A DNA stretch of 64,000 bases from Mikania micrantha (GCA_009363875.1 CM018686.1:2418001-2482000), one strand, 5' to 3'; positions 11,455-23,377 are shown, numbered from the stretch's first letter. A program made the numbers and translations. Notes: generated by a model from the sequence alone, not told the origin.

Positions 11455-12309
11455 GTTTGATGCGCACAAATTGGTTCCAGTTCGTGTCATCAAAAGTCAG
11501 GCCATGCTCATAATGTAGCTGGTTTTAGAGAGGGGAGTAATTGCTTTAGTTATGATCTTGTTAACTAAATAGACTCAAGGGCAGAGGTAGGTTAATGGGA
11601 CTGTAGTCCCGAGACAACAACGATTTTTCAGTGTATATGGACATTTATAAATGGTATTTTCAAGTAACAACATCGGTAGTAACACCATTGATTATCAAAT
11701 TATGACAATCCGACATTCTGGGTTAACTCCGTTAACTGAAAACTAACGGGAATTGTAAGAAATCACACAAAGTCAAACTAGAGGGATTAGAAGTGAACAA
11801 AACAAGTCTAGAAAAACTTCAATTACAAGGATTTAACTTGTAATTAGTTAAATTGTACAATTTTGACTTTAAAGGTCAAAATTGGTTTATGAAACATGGG
11901 GGAAATTCGAAATTTGAATTAATACACTATAATTAATCAAAATAAACATTCATAATCATCACATTGATGATGATTATCAATTGTCATCAGTTATTGAACT
12001 CAATAACGATCGAATTAAACCCAAAACGAACCTAAGGCTCGAAACCGTCACTAGCAACTACTCATATAATTCGACCATTACTCACCAAATTGAACCTTTA
12101 CAAACACTAATAGGCCTCTACACACAACAATTCGAAGAAAGCTACACTTGGAGACGAATTCGGTTGGAGGTTCGGCCAAACTCAAGCCTCTAGTTGATCT
12201 CCTTCAATTGGACATCAAATAAGGTAATAATTAACTCCTACACTACCTAAATGTCCCGATTAAGGAAAGCCGTATGTCAATTTCGAGTTTTAATATCGAA
12301 TTACATGAA
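11455..12309. other. Probable Ty3 LTR sequence, left part
   Basis: No gene. A possible LTR start is TGTAGTCCCGAGACAACAAC at 11602. The stretch reads like LTR sequence leading into the tandem array at 12310, but the start is not confirmed by a target duplication. The short frame 11981-12193 shows no known motif. Confidence 0.35.
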
Positions 12310-12910
12310 TTCGATTATTAGGGTTCTTGAATAAGAACGAATTGGGGTTTTCGATACAAATGGGTTCTATAATCAAATTAAATCACACACAGTTTTGGAA
12401 TAATGCTTTTAATAAAAACCCTATGATGATTTCATCTAATTACAACGAGTTAAATGATTTTGGATTCTAGGGTTTTTGATACAAAACGTTTTGGGGTTTT
12501 CGATTCAAACGAGATTGAAAATCAAATTAATCTTTACAGAGAGTTTCGAAATCATTCCTTAAATGATACCCTTTGTTAATTTCATATAACAACAATGAAT
12601 CGAAGGATTTCATGTTCTAGGGTTCATCTTAAGAACGAAATTAGGGTTTTTGGTCTAAACGAGGTTAATAATCAAATTAAAACACACACCATCAGTTTTG
12701 CAATATTCTAATTGACAAAACCCCATGCTAATTTCATTAAACAACATCAAATCGAACATGAACCAGTTACGAGATTTTTCCTTTAAAATGATTTGGGGGT
12801 TTTGATCCAGATAAACATGAAAATCCAATTAAATCACATAGAAAGCTACGAAATCCGTTGATTAATAAAAACCCCATGGATTAACAGTTTGACATAAACA
12901 AATTTAAACA
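12310..12910. repeat. Four diverged tandem repeats of ~150 bp within an LTR-like region
   Basis: A phrase of the type AGGGTTTTT/GGGGTTTTCGAT, followed by AATCAAATTAAATCACA and later TAAAAACCCTATG, recurs at about 12344, 12493, 12644 and 12795, giving steps of 149-151 bp. The units are strongly diverged, so this is an old array. Confidence 0.7.
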
Positions 12911-14342
12911 ATTTGGAATGATGAATTTGAAAATCACATTCGAAGCTATGCATGTCAAGATTGGGGACTTTGAAATGATGATTGGTCAAATTAGAACCAC
13001 CATTGAAGTCGCATGGACCTGTTGAACCAAAGCCCCATGGTTGCAGGCTTGATTGATTTCAAATCAAAGGTCAATTGAACCCAAATGGTTCGGTTTAGGT
13101 TTACAAAAGGGGAACCTGATTGTTGGAGGTTAAAACAATTAGGTTGGGGTTCCGAATGCGATTCCCTAGCGGGTTGGTTTGATAGAATGGGTGTGTTGTG
13201 AGGGTGAGGTCGGGGGTCCAAAACCATGCCCCACCGGTTTTAAACCAAAATGCCATTTTTTGGATTTTTGACCATAACTCTCTCATTACAACTCCGATTT
13301 AATCCGTTACAGTTGTGTTGGAACCAGAATTGAATTCAAAACATAATGAAATAATAAAATTTACATTTTAACCCGGAAACATTGTTGCGCATAATTACGC
13401 GTGTTTAAACGAAATCGTATATACTTATATGATTTAAACAAACGAACTCAAAGTTGTACATACTTTTGTATGTACGTTTAAACAAACAAACATATGTTTG
13501 TTGACACGTATGTGATTACAAACATGATCTGACATTTCAAATAACGTAGTGTTATTGTAATAACACAGATTATTCGTCGAAGGTTGTCTACGTGATTTCA
13601 TGAGTATTTGATCATTTAGTGGCATTCTAAGGTGCGTACACAGCCCCTTTTTACTTTTACTGTTTTGGGAGAGAATACATGTGCAATCAAACACTTTTAG
13701 ATACATATCACTTGCATAAGTTAGCTATTTACTACAAGTACAAACATAGCATTTGAAGTCCTTACATATCGAATCGTTTAGTTTGTCGTAGTGCAAAGCA
13801 TGGTAGTTGAAGATAGATCTATTGGGTTTGACAAACCTCAATCGGTAGCTGGTAGATCTACGCACGTGTTTAACTGACCAATTCAATCATTACTATTGTT
13901 TGTGCTAGATAATAGTGGAAAGGCAACCAACATTTAATCAGTCAGCTTCGGTGTCGATCGCTTATGTAAATAGTACAAATGACTACCTATCATGACTATG
14001 CAATGTGTGATTATGTGATTTGTAAATATTACTTACAAACAGTTTGTTCAATCATTTGTGATTATTTATACAAATCTGTGTACACACCAACCTTGTGTTG
14101 ACTATACTTGCATGTTTTCTCAGGACGCTAAGACACAAGCACGAGCAAGCAGGGACTAGGATGCTGAGTCTCATGCATCATTTCAATTCAATTGTTTTGG
14201 ATTTGGTTATTTAAGACACTGAACCTTGTAATTTATATTTTTGCAAATGTCATGGTTTGACATGGATTTTCAAACACTTCCGCAGCGCTACATTTTTATT
14301 ACATTTGTGAGCTAATATTTGTTTGAAAAGCATATAGAGGTC
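12911..14342 (+). repeat. Ty3-type LTR, 3' part (interrupted by copia element 1)
   Basis: Non-coding. The segment GACGCTAAGACACAAGCACG near 14125 and the CACTTCCGCAGCGCTAC phrase near 14277 look like long plant Ty3 LTRs. The LTR continues after the copia insertion at 35866-35942 and ends GGGCGTGACA. No internal region or primer-binding site follows, so it may be a solo or truncated LTR. Confidence 0.55.
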
Positions 14343-14937
14343 TGTTGGACTAAAAGAACCAATGAGCCTGATCAGAAAAATCTCTAAGTCTCACAGCACT
14401 TATAACGACTGAAAAAGACACAACAGCTGACATTCAATGTACTGAAGACACAAGATCTGAAGTGATATACAACAGCTGAAGTGCAATTCATCAGATGTTG
14501 TAATGTGTAGTTTAGTCTTCAGTAGTTTTCTTTCAGTTCTTGTAAAAGTCTGATGAGTAGTTTACTCATCAGATGTTTTAGTCTTTTTACTTCAGTAGTT
14601 TTAGTTCTTCAGTAGTTGTAAGAGATTGTCTTCAGATGTTGAAGACATTCTCAGTAGTTTAGTTATTTTCAGTTGTTTTGTTTTGTCTGTTAGGTGTCAA
14701 CATCATGTGACATCATCAGACGTCACTGTCTCTATATAAGGGCAGTTGACATGTTTGTAATCAAAACGAAGTTAATGAATTGAATGAAATATTCCTTTGC
14801 AGAAACCTTCTCTCTCTATAACGAATTTGAGTTTACTGTTTGATTAACTTTGTTCTTACGATGATTATGCTAATTCTGTGTTGAATTCCGCTGCTATACT
14901 CTATTAATTGTATCAATTGGGAACATCTGATTCTACA
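14343..14937 (+). repeat. 5' LTR of copia element 1 (595 bp)
   Basis: TGTTGGACTAAAAGAACC to GATTCTACA. It contains many CTGATGA/CATCAG motifs and a TATA box. I found no difference from the 3' LTR when reading both, which implies a recent insertion. Confidence 0.95.
14733..14740 (+). promoter_or_regulatory. LTR TATA box of copia element 1
   Basis: TATATAAG within CTGTCTCTATATAAGGGCAG, about 200 bp before the LTR end, the usual place for the U3 promoter of a copia LTR. The same box is at 35661-35668 in the 3' LTR. Confidence 0.7.
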
Positions 14938-14939
14938 AT

Positions 14940-14952
14940 TGGTATCAGAGCC
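14940..14952 (+). promoter_or_regulatory. Primer-binding site of copia element 1
   Basis: TGGTATCAGAGCC, complementary to the initiator-Met tRNA 3' end, two bases after the 5' LTR. Confidence 0.92.
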
Positions 14953-15159
14953 GGTTAATCATTGATCGATTAAACAATTGATCTCTGAAACTGCTCAAAT
15001 TTGTTCTCTAATTGATCGAATTAGCTGATTAAGTAAGAATTTGTTATAGATTGAAGTTTTCTGTTAACTTCTGTTGATTTGTCCTTCAATATTAATTTGT
15101 TTTGAATCAATTGATCGAAATTTGCATTAGCTTGTGTCTAATTGCTTGAATCTGTGATC

Positions 15160-17808
15160 ATGACGACTCCAAACAATGATCCGCACAATACAGGCTCCGC
15201 AACCAAGCCTCCGATGCTTGTGCGGAGTGAGTACAACATTTGGCAACGTAGAATGCTACATCACCTGTCGATTAACAGCGCAGGATGTTGGAAATCTGTA
15301 GTGCATGGTCCGTATAAACCCATGATCACTGATCCTGAAACTAAACTAATGATTCCGAAACCTTCGGATATGTATTCGGATGAGGATATTAAATTGTTTG
15401 AAATTGATGCTAAAGCTCATGGTATTCTGGCCATGGCCTTGCCGAATGAGATTTACTCTAGCTTGATGCATCATGATACTGCTCATGATCTCTGGGTTGC
15501 ACTGAAAGAACAATTTGGTGGAACCGATGAGGTTTTAGCAAACACAAGAGAAATTCTCGCCCAACAGTATGAGACGTTCTCTCATAGGAAGGGTGAATCA
15601 TTGACTCAACAATTTGAGCGTTTCTCATGTTTAATTTCTGAGTTGAAAATGGTTAAGCAAGAATATACTAATAGCCAGATGAATAACAGATTTCTCAGAT
15701 CCCTGCCTGAGAGATGGGATACTTATACTATTATCCTACGCTCCAGTGCAACTCTAGAACATCTATCTCTCACCCAACTTCATGGGAAACTCTTAACATT
15801 TGAGAGAGAGGTAGAACAAAAGAGAAAATTGTCTTCATCTGGAAAACTTGCTGATGATTTTGTTCCTGGTAACACTGCTTTGATAGGTCAGGAATCAGAG
15901 TTTAATGGGTCTGAATGTTCTTATGATGAACATATTGATTTTTCTACTAACAATTCTGAACATGCTTTTGTGGGAGTTGATGGTAATGCAGGAAATTATG
16001 GTGATAACTTGTGTTTTGTGATGGATGATTTGAAAGGAATCCCGGATGATGATCTAGAGGAGATGGACATTTTGAGTCAAATGGCACTGATCAATATCAG
16101 ATCACAAAAGTTTTATAAAAGAACAGGAAGAAAGTTCCCTGGATTATCTGGCAAAACCAAGGTTGGATTTGACAAAGGGAAGCTAAGGTGCCATAAGTGT
16201 CATAGGCTTGGTCACTTTGCTAGGGAGTGTAAATCTACTGGTTCTAACCCTGCTGCACCCTTTGTGACTTTTCCAAGCAACAACCCATCAAGCAAAGGAC
16301 CACAATCCTCTGGTACTAGTCACCAACAATTCTATCCAACTCACTTTGTTCAACAAAATCCTATGCCATATCCATATCCTTGTTTCTACATGCCTCAACC
16401 TACACACACTCCAGCATTAATTCCTTCACAATCACCTGCTCTGCCTGATACCAGCAAATCTCAAACCAATCAACAGTCTCAACAACAACAGCATCAAAGT
16501 TTCTTTACTCCTGGAGTAGTTGATTGGAGTAGCCTACCTGATGATTTATCTGACTTCAACATGCAGCCTTACTCTGAAAATGGTCCACATGGTGGAGACA
16601 ATCCTTTTGGAAACCTTGCATTGATGGCTATTGACTCAACTGACAACTCTTGTCAATCTTCTTCAACATCACAGGTATCCTCTGAATCCAAAGCTAAGTT
16701 GTGTTCAGAGTCTTGTGTTTCAGCATTTGCTTCCATTAGAGAAATCAATGTTGAGTTAATCAATGAGAAGTTGACTTTAGAAAAGGTCATGACAAAGAAT
16801 AAAACTGAATTTGAGAAAGTTTTGAATGAAAAAGAGTCTGAAATTTACAAACTCAAGTGTCAATTGTCTGATGAAAAGGCTAGGGTGGAAGTCATGCTTG
16901 TAAAACATAATGCTTTGAAACAAACACTTGCAGCAACCCAAGTCGAATGTGCAAGATGGGTTGAATCTTGCAAGGGGTTTGAGTTGCTGTTAAACAAGCA
17001 AACAGCATCAAATGTGAAGTTTGGTATTGGATACAATCACACTGCTCCTCCAACTGATTATACACCAAAAAATCTTAACTGTGAGTCTGAAGGAGACAGT
17101 GTATACCAATCCACCAAATCTTCAGAAAAGTCTGATGCTGAAGAATCATTTGAAAGTGATTCAAGTGCCTGCAAATCTGAGTCTGAAACTATTGACATTG
17201 AAACTTATTCTTATTCTCTTGGATGTACAAATGTTATCCAGGATGAAACATGTCAGGATAGTGTTTTAATTGAGATTAACCCTGATGAAAAGGTTTCAAA
17301 TGAACTAAATTTAAAACTGGTTAAGTCAGATGGGCATGGCACTGGAGAGAAAGATGCACGGCTTCTGATAAGTCAGAATCACTCATCAGTAGTTGTAGAA
17401 AAAGCTGATGCCACAACTACTGATAAGTGGAAAAGGATTGACAGACAAGTGCTGAAGAATACCTCTTCAGAGGTTGTCAGCACATCAGCTGTTATCAATT
17501 TGTCTACAAATACTGATGTTCCAAATGTGCTGAAGAACAAAAATTCAGTATCTAAGTCATCAGTACTTGTAGATAATCACAAGGGAAAGCAAAAGAGGGT
17601 GCCTTGTGATATTTGTAGGCTGTTTAATCATTCAACTGATAAATGCTGGTACAGAAAAGGTTCTAAATTCAACAAAATCAAGAATAAAAACAAGAACATA
17701 CTCAAAATGAAAAATGAATTTAGTTCAAAATTTGTACCTGAATCATCAGTTGTTTCAAAATCTGGAAAATCCTTACAAGGAAATACCTCCAGCAAACACT
17801 TGCACTGA
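15160..17808 (+). CDS. gag: Copia gag polyprotein with two zinc knuckles
   Basis: Intact 882-residue frame from ATG 15160 (MTTPNNDP); an upstream in-frame TTG at 15142 is less likely. The first ~230 residues are copia gag (UBN2-type), with YNIWQRRMLHHL, LWVALKEQFGG and LPERWDTYTIILRSS. A zinc knuckle CHKCHRLGHFAREC lies near residues 344-357. A Gln/Pro-rich stretch follows, then a probable coiled coil (EINVELINEKLTLEKVMTKN onward, ~530-610), a Ser/Glu-rich stretch, and a second knuckle CDICRLFNHSTDKC near 816-829. Gag forms the virus-like particle and binds RNA. In complete relatives protease follows the second knuckle; here the frame ends soon after and RT starts in another frame, marking a deletion at about 17.77-17.82 kb. 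Confidence 0.93.
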   Translation: MTTPNNDPHNTGSATKPPMLVRSEYNIWQRRMLHHLSINSAGCWKSVVHGPYKPMITDPETKLMIPKPSDMYSDEDIKLFEIDAKAHGILAMALPNEIYSSLMHHDTAHDLWVALKEQFGGTDEVLANTREILAQQYETFSHRKGESLTQQFERFSCLISELKMVKQEYTNSQMNNRFLRSLPERWDTYTIILRSSATLEHLSLTQLHGKLLTFEREVEQKRKLSSSGKLADDFVPGNTALIGQESEFNGSECSYDEHIDFSTNNSEHAFVGVDGNAGNYGDNLCFVMDDLKGIPDDDLEEMDILSQMALINIRSQKFYKRTGRKFPGLSGKTKVGFDKGKLRCHKCHRLGHFARECKSTGSNPAAPFVTFPSNNPSSKGPQSSGTSHQQFYPTHFVQQNPMPYPYPCFYMPQPTHTPALIPSQSPALPDTSKSQTNQQSQQQQHQSFFTPGVVDWSSLPDDLSDFNMQPYSENGPHGGDNPFGNLALMAIDSTDNSCQSSSTSQVSSESKAKLCSESCVSAFASIREINVELINEKLTLEKVMTKNKTEFEKVLNEKESEIYKLKCQLSDEKARVEVMLVKHNALKQTLAATQVECARWVESCKGFELLLNKQTASNVKFGIGYNHTAPPTDYTPKNLNCESEGDSVYQSTKSSEKSDAEESFESDSSACKSESETIDIETYSYSLGCTNVIQDETCQDSVLIEINPDEKVSNELNLKLVKSDGHGTGEKDARLLISQNHSSVVVEKADATTTDKWKRIDRQVLKNTSSEVVSTSAVINLSTNTDVPNVLKNKNSVSKSSVLVDNHKGKQKRVPCDICRLFNHSTDKCWYRKGSKFNKIKNKNKNILKMKNEFSSKFVPESSVVSKSGKSLQGNTSSKHLH

Positions 17809-19462
17809 TCTTATTCCATATCAAGAACTGAAGGATCATCCATTATCTCAAGTTCTTGGTGATATTTCTGCTGGTGTTTCCACAAGAAGTCAATTATCCA
17901 ACTTTTGTCTTTATGCTCTATTTGTAAGTCAACAAGAGCCAAAGAACTATCACATAGCACTTAGAGACATTGGCTGGGTGGAGGCAATGCAGTTGGAGTT
18001 GTTGCAGTTCAAGAAACAACGAGTTTGGGAGCTGGTTTCTCTACCTCCAGGTAAGTGTGCAATAGGCACAAAATGGGTGTTTAGGAATAAAACAGATGAA
18101 AATGGTCAAATTATTAAAAACAAAGCTAGACTAGTTGTACAGGGGTTTTCTCAGGAAGAAGGTATTGATTATGATGAAACTTTTGCCCCTGTAGCCAGAC
18201 TAGAAGCAATTAGGTTGTTCTTAGCATATGCTGCCTTACATAAACTTAAAGTTTTTCAAATGGATGTCAAAAGTGCTTTCTTATATGGTAAAATAAAAGA
18301 GGAAGTGTATGTGTGTCAACCTCCAGGCTTTGAGGACAATAAACATCCTGATTGGGTGTACAAGCTTGATAAAGCTCTTTATGGGCTGAAACAAGCACCT
18401 AGAGCCTGGTATGACACTTTATCCACTTTTCTACTCAAAAATAATTTCACTAGAGGCTCCATTGATAAAACTTTATTCATAAAGAATGTAGGACAGCATA
18501 AGCTACTTGTTCAAATTTATGTTGATGACATTATATTTGCTTCATCTGATCTAAAGTTGTGTGATGCTTTCACTGAGCTTATTACCAAAAATTTTGAAAT
18601 GAGTGCCATGGGGGAACTACAGTTTTTCTTAGGTCTTCAAATTAAACAAAAACCTGATGGAATTTTCATTCACCAATCAAAATACTCAAAAGAGCTGTTA
18701 AAGAAATTTGATTTGCAAAACTGTAAACCATGTTCTAACCCCATGAGCAGCACCACACAACTTGATGCTGATCTGAAAGGTACTTCAGTGGATGAAACTC
18801 TTTATAGATGTATGATTGGCTCTCTGATGTATCTAACTGCATCAAGGCCAGACATTATGTTTGCCACATGTGTTTGTGCTAGATTTCAGGCTGCACCCAA
18901 AGAATCTCATTTGATTGCTGTAAAAAGAATTTTCAGATACCTGCAGGGTTCTCAATCCCTGGGCATATGGTACTCCACTGGACATTCCTGCAAGCTGGTT
19001 GCTTTTTCAGATAGTGACTATGCATGATGCAAACTCTCAAGAAAATCTACTTCTGGTGGGTGTCAGTTTCTAGGAAATTGCCTGGTTTCTTGGCAAAGTA
19101 AGAAACAAACATCTGTAGCCACCTCCACTGCTGAAGCTGAGTACATTGCTGCTGCAAGTTGTACTTCACAAATTCTATGGCTTCAGAATCAACTCTTGGA
19201 TTATGGCATCAAAGAACTGAAGACACCATTGTTAATGGATAGTGCTTCAGCTCTTTGTATTGTCAAGAATCCAGTTCAGCACTCTAGGACTAAACACATT
19301 GAGATCAGACATCACTTTATTAGAGATTGTTTTGAAAAAGGTCTGATTGATCCCAAATTTGTTCCTAGTGCTGATGAGCTTGCAGACATTTTTACTAAGC
19401 CTTTAGACACCTCAACTTTTCAAAATTTAGTTCTAAGGCTTGGTATGCTGCAACTTGAATAG
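17714..19462 (+). pseudogene. pol: Copia pol remnant: reverse transcriptase and RNase H, no protease or integrase
   Basis: Read in the +1 frame relative to gag. Clear homology starts about 17830 (HPLSQVLGDISAGVSTRS, the pre-RT linker). RT follows with WVEAMQLEL, TKWVFRNKTDENG, RLVVQGFSQEEGIDYDETFA, QMDVKSAFLYG, LYGLKQAPRAWYD and the YVDDIIFAS active site near 18520. RNase H follows: FSDSDYA, a TGA at 19025-19027 (relatives have Gly in DYAGC), then STSGG, STAEAEYIAAAS, MDSASA, HIEIRHHFIRD and DIFTKPL, ending at 19462. Protease (DSGxxxHM) and integrase are absent. Synthesis of cDNA would need read-through of one stop; integration would need help from another element. Confidence 0.93.
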
Positions 19463-20075
19463 GTTGGTCTTTCATTAAATAAATTTTAATTTCTTTTCAA
19501 AAACCCAAAAATATTTTCAATTGTTATTTTCAAATAATTTTTTTTTTTTTACCTTGACAATTTTTGATATTTTCAGTATATACTGATACATATCAACAGT
19601 ACTGATTCAAGGAAAGATATGACCTTTTCCAATACTCTAAGTTACAAGTACTGATGAGTATTGATTCACTAAGTACTGAAGGTCAAACAATTGTTTACAA
19701 GTTCTGATGAACAAATTGTTTACAAGTTCTGATGAACAACTTGTTTACAAGTGCTGATGAACAAATTGTTTACAAGTTCTGATGAACAAAATTTCCACAA
19801 AGTTCTGATAAACAACTTGTTTACAAGTGCTGATGCACACATTGTTTACAAGTTCTGATGAACAAAATTTCCCCAAAGTCTGATGAACAACTGATGAAAA
19901 CAACTGCTGAATAAAATTGTCGACAACATCTGATGAGTAATTTTAACTCTTCAGTTGTTTTAACCTCTGTTGTTTTCTCTATTTAACTCAATCTTCTTCA
20001 GTTGTTTCATTATCACTTTCTCAGAACTTTCCATCTTTTTCAAAAACCTATTTTCCCTCTCCAGTCGTTGCATCC
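19463..20075 (+). repeat. Spacer with (TTTACAAGTTCTGATGAACAA)-like repeats
   Basis: About 600 bp between RNase H and the extra ORF, without a gene. From about 19565 to 19945 it consists of degenerate ~30-bp repeats of the type GTTTACAAGTKCTGATGAAC, at least seven copies. The CTGATGA core is the motif also scattered in this element's LTR. Confidence 0.75.
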
Positions 20076-22114
20076 ATGGCGTCAATCACCTTGAAACCAC
20101 GACACAATTCCATTGCTTATCTGACCAAATCCTCTTTCTGGTCAAAGTTTGATGAAGCTGTGGATTTGATGAATGCTTCTCAATTCAAAACTGCCTTTCT
20201 CATCAATCCAACTCTGTATGTCGACTCTATTCATCAATTTTGGATGAACGTTGAACTGATCAACGTAGGCATAGGAGTCATCTCCCTTCGATCTACAGTT
20301 AATGGTCATAATGTGCACATCAGCCCCGCTGAACTCAGGGAGGTTCTTCAGCTCGATGATGCTAATCTGGTCACCCAATTCCCAAAGAATCAACTTGACC
20401 TCTGTTTCACAAGTCATGAATACCAAGGTGACCTAAGTGATTCCACTCTGTACAAGAAGAACTTCAATGACCCAGAGCGCCTGATATTCCATATGATCAA
20501 CATTTGCTTGGCTCCAAAGTCTTCCTCATGGGACCAAATGTCCTCTCGATGGCAACAGGTATTGTATTCTATCCTTGAAACTCAAAAGCTAAATTTTTCT
20601 CAAATACTATTTTCTGAATTAACTGAACATGCTGCTAAGCCTGTTTCCTCTAGATGGCTACTCTATCCACGTTTTATCATGGCCATCATAGAGAAACAGC
20701 TTCAGCAAAATGGCCTTGTTGGTCAGGGGATCTCTGCTCCAGCAGTTTTGTTGGAAGTATATTCCCGACACAACTCTAACCCTACTCTCAAAGAGGCTGC
20801 CCGAAAGCTAAAACCCAAGCAGAGGGAACCCACAGCCTCAACCACAAAATCCAAATCCAAAGTCCCCACTAAACCAAAATCCAAACAAACCAAAAAGGCT
20901 GCTCAGGGAAATGAGTCCCCTGAGTCTGCCCATGCCTCACCAAGGCATGAAATAGTCACTGGGAGTAGTCAACCAGTGGTCCATCAGACTCCACCGGCTC
21001 AAACTGCCCAGGATTCCTCTCAACAGGAACCTGGTGCAACCTTTGAAGGGGCAGACACATTTCTAGAACCTCTTTCAGTTGAAAAGGTTTCTATTGAACA
21101 GCACCAATCTCCCCGGGTGCATTCTCTTTCAAAGCCAATTTCTATGGAAACCACCCCAGATAGCCCTACTTTTGTTATTGACAACATCCTGAATCAGTTG
21201 AACACTCCTATCCCCTCCCAGACACCTATCACTACTGGGATTAGCTCCAACATTGAGGGGGAGGAACAAAGTGTCTCTGATAACCCACAGGATCATGACT
21301 ACCACATCAGATCTCCTAGTGTGGAAAGAGAGATTCTGATATCTGACAAGGCTGCTACTTCATCACCTCCATCATTTGGAGTGATTGATAGTGGTACCAT
21401 TACTAAGACCTTGTCAGAGGCAACAACTGATGAAGGGGTTACCCCTGAGGTTGGAAGTCCCCAGTACCAAGAAAAAGGGGCACCTGATCATGTTGAGCCA
21501 CACTCAACTCAGGTCGATCCTGATATTCTCAGGAGGTCAGATGATTCAGCTAAGGCTGATGATGACCAAAGCACACTTGCTGAGGTTCTGAAAAAGAATC
21601 AAATCCTTGAGGCTGAGGTTTGTAGACTCAATGAGCTACTCACCAAAATGTCCAAGGACAAAAGTCCATCTTCCCCACTTAACCCACAGATGGCACCTTC
21701 TCATTCTGAATGTCACCCAAACACTTCAACCACTGCTTCACAATTTCAAATGCCACCAGCCTTTGCTTCAGGCACTAATCCTTTGGGTTCTAGCCCCCTA
21801 GAGGCATTAGCTGCTGCCTTTCTAAATATCCTCCCTCTCATCACTCCATTACTGAAAACAATTATTGTTCAAGCCCTTGATGAGAGGTTACCCTCCAAAT
21901 CTCAAATTCAACAAATGGTTGATGAGGCTGTGACTGCTAGACTTACCTCTCTACATCCTCCTTCTTCCCCTGCAGCCAAAAAGGGGGAGTTAGGAACAGA
22001 GTCAGTCACAACTTCAGCTTCCAAAAGGCCAAGATCTGAAGATGTTGCTTCTGAAAAGTCTCCTGCAATTCAAGTGACTTATAAGAGACAGAAGAAGAAA
22101 CCTGTTGAGGTTAT
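20076..22114 (+). pseudogene. Env-position extra ORF of copia element 1, part 1 (interrupted)
   Basis: ATG at 20076 opens 679 codons up to the Ty3 insertion; the codon split there is completed at 33990 in the same frame. Residues 1-230 form a compact domain (FWSKFDEAVDLMNASQ, SIHQFWMNVELI, ISPAELREVLQL, LNFSQILFSELTEHA, WLLYPRFIMAIIEKQ). Then come a Lys/Pro/Ser/Thr-rich region, a short coiled coil near residues 505-525, a hydrophobic/amphipathic stretch around 577-602, and a basic end. I see no signal peptide. In SIRE/Maximus copia elements an ORF here is called envelope-like; membrane function is not shown. Its N-terminal domain also occurs in copia element 2 at 43605-44401. Its function is unknown. 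Confidence 0.85.
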
Positions 22115-23150
22115 TGTCACACCCCCAAATTCCCACTTGTGGCAAATGTCCACGTGGATGTGACGTGTCCAGAATCACAGCTCAAGGTCATATAGAACAC
22201 CTCTATATGCGTTTACAAATCCAATGTTTGACACATACACAATTGAAATAGTTTGCAGCGGAAAAAGTATTTCATCATATAGCAGCGGAATATTCAAATG
22301 TTTGACATATGCAGCGGAAAATCAAAAGTTGTTAAACACTACGATGTTTGATAAAGATACATATTCATAATAAACAGTGTTTGCATGAAAACATAAATAA
22401 ATGCATGTAGGTCCTATGCCCGATCCCCTACGTGCATTCCTGGCATCCATAGCCTGCTAGTTACCTGAGAATACAAGTTTGAAAACAAGTGTCAACACGA
22501 TGGTTGGTGAGTTCACAGGTTTTGATATACATATAGTAATAAAAAGTGTGTCATGCTGTTTATCAATGCTAGTACCGAGCCCTAGGCCCAAAGTGTTAGT
22601 GCGTCACTACCGAACTAGACTTGTTTGCTCTTGCCTCCGCTATGCCTCGTATACATAGCAAGTTAGGTCAGAATTTGCACGGGTTATGACACTCAGTCAA
22701 CATGGTGCCCCGTGGGGTTAGTCATTCCCTAATGGATCCATCCAAACCTACCACGTTGTTCGTACATTAACGGTAAGACTTTGTGAGGGCTTGTAACGAG
22801 TTCAACACTTAATGTTTGTCCAATAAACCAGCATACACAAAAATGTTTGTAATAGCAATAATGTTTGACTCGATGCAACTAGTATTCTCCCCCTATTTAA
22901 AAGCGTTTGAAAAGAGTAAAGAGGGGCCGTAAACTCACCTTAGTGATGAAGTAGTGTGTAAGCGTAAGCTCCTGAACGTCAAGTAGTACGTCTCGGTCAC
23001 CGGCAACCTATATCGTATACCGTACGTGAGTTCGTGTAAGTGACCGTGCTAATGTTAGTGCTCGTGTTTGTGTCCAACAACCCTTGGTTGTTCATGTTTG
23101 TCCGTGTCGGTCCACAATGACCGTGTTTGCTCGTATTGGTCCATATTGAC

Positions 23151-23270
23151 CGTGTTTGACCATGTTTGACCAAAGTTGACCGTGTTTGACCAAAGTTGAC
23201 CGTGTTTGACCAAAGTTGACCGTGTTTGACCAAAGTTGACCGTGTTTGACCAAAGTTGACCAAAGTTGAC
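23151..23270. repeat. 20-bp minisatellite CAAAGTTGACCGTGTTTGAC in the 3' LTR
   Basis: Four exact units start at 23171, 23191, 23211 and 23231, with partial units on both sides; CAAAGTTGAC occurs six times. Each unit has two TTGAC cores, one of them TTGACC, matching the WRKY-factor W-box TTGAC[CT]. The other is TTGACC once read across the unit boundary. Confidence 0.95.
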
Positions 23271-23377
23271 CGTGTCTAGTCAACGACCCGTTGGTGATCC
23301 GTGTGACGGGTGTGAATCGTGTAGCAATCGTGTAAGTGCTCGTCGTGTGCGAAACGCGCAAGTCGCGTCTATGGACA

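Noticed and set aside
14940..14952. TGGTATCAGAGCC as part of a tRNA gene
   Set aside because: Only the 13-base tRNA 3' complement is present at the LTR edge, so it is a primer-binding site; no cloverleaf around it.
16321..16560. Gln/Pro/Tyr-rich stretch as a separate low-complexity gene
   Set aside because: It is in frame inside the copia gag between its two zinc knuckles.
23171..23260. Evenly spaced short repeats that could suggest a CRISPR array
   Set aside because: Units are directly tandem with no spacers, and the context is a plant LTR.
22997..23361. Minus-strand frames with repeated GQTRSTLVKHGQLWSN (also 31806-32190)
   Set aside because: They are translations of the 20-bp W-box minisatellite in all frames, not a repeat protein.
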